Part shown: positions 63,267 through 64,000 of the stretch, one piece after another
Layout of the letters: the number at the start of each line of letters is the position of its first letter
How positions within the stretch are numbered: the first letter of the stretch is position 1
Assembly: GCF_001045465.1 (NCBI RefSeq)
Contig: NZ_LFND01000001.1
Coordinates: 434,001 to 498,000, forward strand
Source of the DNA: Chryseobacterium angstadtii
Lineage (GTDB): Bacteria > Bacteroidota > Bacteroidia > Flavobacteriales > Weeksellaceae
Direction of reading: 5' to 3'
DNA: 64,000 bases
Position numbers and translations under genes: made by a program
Notes under the pieces: generated by a model
What the model was told of the DNA's origin: nothing
Database searches by the model: none
What the model saw: the letters and a program-made list of their open reading frames with translations, nothing else

Positions 63267-63288
63267 ACTAAAATATTAAAGATAAAAA

Positions 63289-63420
63289 GAGGCCTCTCAA
63301 AAGTACCATTCCGGGTTGAAACGAAACTAAAATTGAAGAATCCTGAAACTACGCTTTTTAAGAGATTTCTTCTTCCGGAAGGAAAAAAACCAAATTAAAT
63401 CTAACTTTTGAGGCGGCCTC
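63289..63420. repeat. Long-range inverted repeat between MFS and SusD genes
   Basis: GAGGCCTCTCAAAAGT (63289-63304) and ACTTTTGAGGCGGCCTC (63404-63420) are inverted copies with one bulge, about 100 bp apart. A smaller palindrome CTTCCGGAAG lies between. The gap separates the SusD gene from the MFS gene on the minus strand. Confidence 0.65.
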
Positions 63421-63452
63421 TGTATCTTTATAACTGACTTGTTTTTAAATGC

Positions 63453-64000
63453 TTATTTTTTATCCCACCACAGTTTGGTACCTCCTGTATCCGGACCTCC
63501 GATATATTGCAGGGCCTGTGCATAGTTCAGGGTATTATTTCTGTATTTGGTTGGGATAGGAATTCTTCTGACCATAGCATCTGTACTGATGGTTCCCTGG
63601 CTGTCATTCAGAACATTTTTGAAAATAATCGGATACCCGGTTCTTCTCTGTTCTGCCCATGCTTCGGATCCGTCAGGATAAATGGCAATCCATTTCTGAG
63701 TCATGATTCTCTCCAGTTTTCTTTCGAAAGTATCGCCATCGTTCCATTTAATGGTAATGGTACTTAACATCGGGCTTCCTGCAGGAATACTGTTTGAAGA
63801 ATTCTTAGTATCAATATAGGGTGCTTCTTTTGAAGTGGCATCTGCGATATAGGTTGCATAAGCAGAACTTTTTCCCCATTCTGCAAATGACATTTCAATT
63901 CCTTTATTATAGTTTACCCCGGCATCTCCGGCACCTGCATACCCTCTGATTGCTGCTTCTGCTTTCAAAAACCAGATTTCTGCAGCAGTGAACACCTTAT
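63453..64000 (-). CDS. SusD/RagB-family lipoprotein, C-terminal part (cut by window edge)
   Basis: Only the last ~182 residues are inside the window; the frame is open to the edge (K-V-F-T-A-A-E). The C-terminal SusD pattern is clear: EIWFLKAEAAIRGYAG, INYNKGIEMSFAEWG-like stretch, IMTQKWIAIYPDGSEAWAEQ and the closing region RRIPIPTKYRNNTLNYAQAL. SusD proteins sit on the outer membrane and bind glycans before transport through SusC. A SusC gene is expected beyond the right edge. It shows the locus is a polysaccharide-utilisation-type locus for N-glycans. Confidence 0.9.
   Translation of the reverse strand, partial: KVFTAAEIWFLKAEAAIRGYAGAGDAGVNYNKGIEMSFAEWGKSSAYATYIADATSKEAPYIDTKNSSNSIPAGSPMLSTITIKWNDGDTFERKLERIMTQKWIAIYPDGSEAWAEQRRTGYPIIFKNVLNDSQGTISTDAMVRRIPIPTKYRNNTLNYAQALQYIGGPDTGGTKLWWDKK

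Overview
This window looks like a chromosomal segment from a flavobacterium of the family Weeksellaceae, most likely Chryseobacterium or a close relative. It is AT-rich and has Bacteroidetes-type promoters (TTG, 17-20 bp, TAnnTTTG). Families largely restricted to Bacteroidetes are present: XrtF exosortase, DUF4271, DUF4293, DUF4296, DUF5689, DUF6146, DUF6702, a SusD protein and type IX secretion tails. Gene order such as birA/rsfS-ftsH-LUD-cdsA-psd and hemD-DUF4271/dpm-DUF4296-tgt-lptF/G is, as I recall it, typical of the class. I saw no rRNA, tRNA, insertion sequence, phage or CRISPR array.

Layout. 1-7000: the end of asd, a CDF metal exporter with a cysteine-rich tail, the XrtF exosortase pair, a sugar-kinase / RapZ-C / nucleotidyltransferase run resembling the AmgK-MurU muropeptide salvage route, a LOG-type protein and a DUF6702 protein. 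7300-14100: a DUF5689 lipoprotein behind a TonB receptor gene interrupted by a frameshift, with a divergent secreted endonuclease. 14200-25500: superoxide dismutase, Rho with a long disordered insert, DUF4293, an M28 peptidase, an MsbA-like ABC exporter, a large secreted repeat protein and a membrane-anchored LuxR-type regulator. 25500-39300: housekeeping genes for phospholipid synthesis, protein quality control, biotin ligation, LPS transport, queuosine, haem and oligopeptidase B. 39500-45800: a two-component system followed by a probable heavy-metal (copper-like) operon: a lipoprotein with three HGQPGHRCD-type repeats, a small cysteine-rich protein, and a TonB receptor carrying two N-terminal HMA domains. 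46200-64000: a long minus-strand locus for high-mannose N-glycan use.

The glycan locus reads as a pathway. Two secreted EndoF-like GH18 enzymes release the glycan. Two GH92 enzymes and a GH125 remove alpha-mannose. GH130 phosphorolyses the Man-GlcNAc core. An MFS transporter, a ROK kinase, a two-domain NagB-like deaminase and a mannose-6-phosphate-isomerase-like cupin handle the sugars, and a SusD protein at the right edge implies a SusC/D uptake pair outside the window. One GH92 has Gln where the other has the catalytic-acid Glu, which suggests a mannose-phosphate uncapping role.

The least explained signal is between genes. At least seven intergenic sites carry arrays with a strict 7- or 8-base period, each with its own core motif. 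Some begin exactly at a stop codon. There are also tandem palindromes, a nested palindrome resembling a MITE, and two sizeable stretches without genes.
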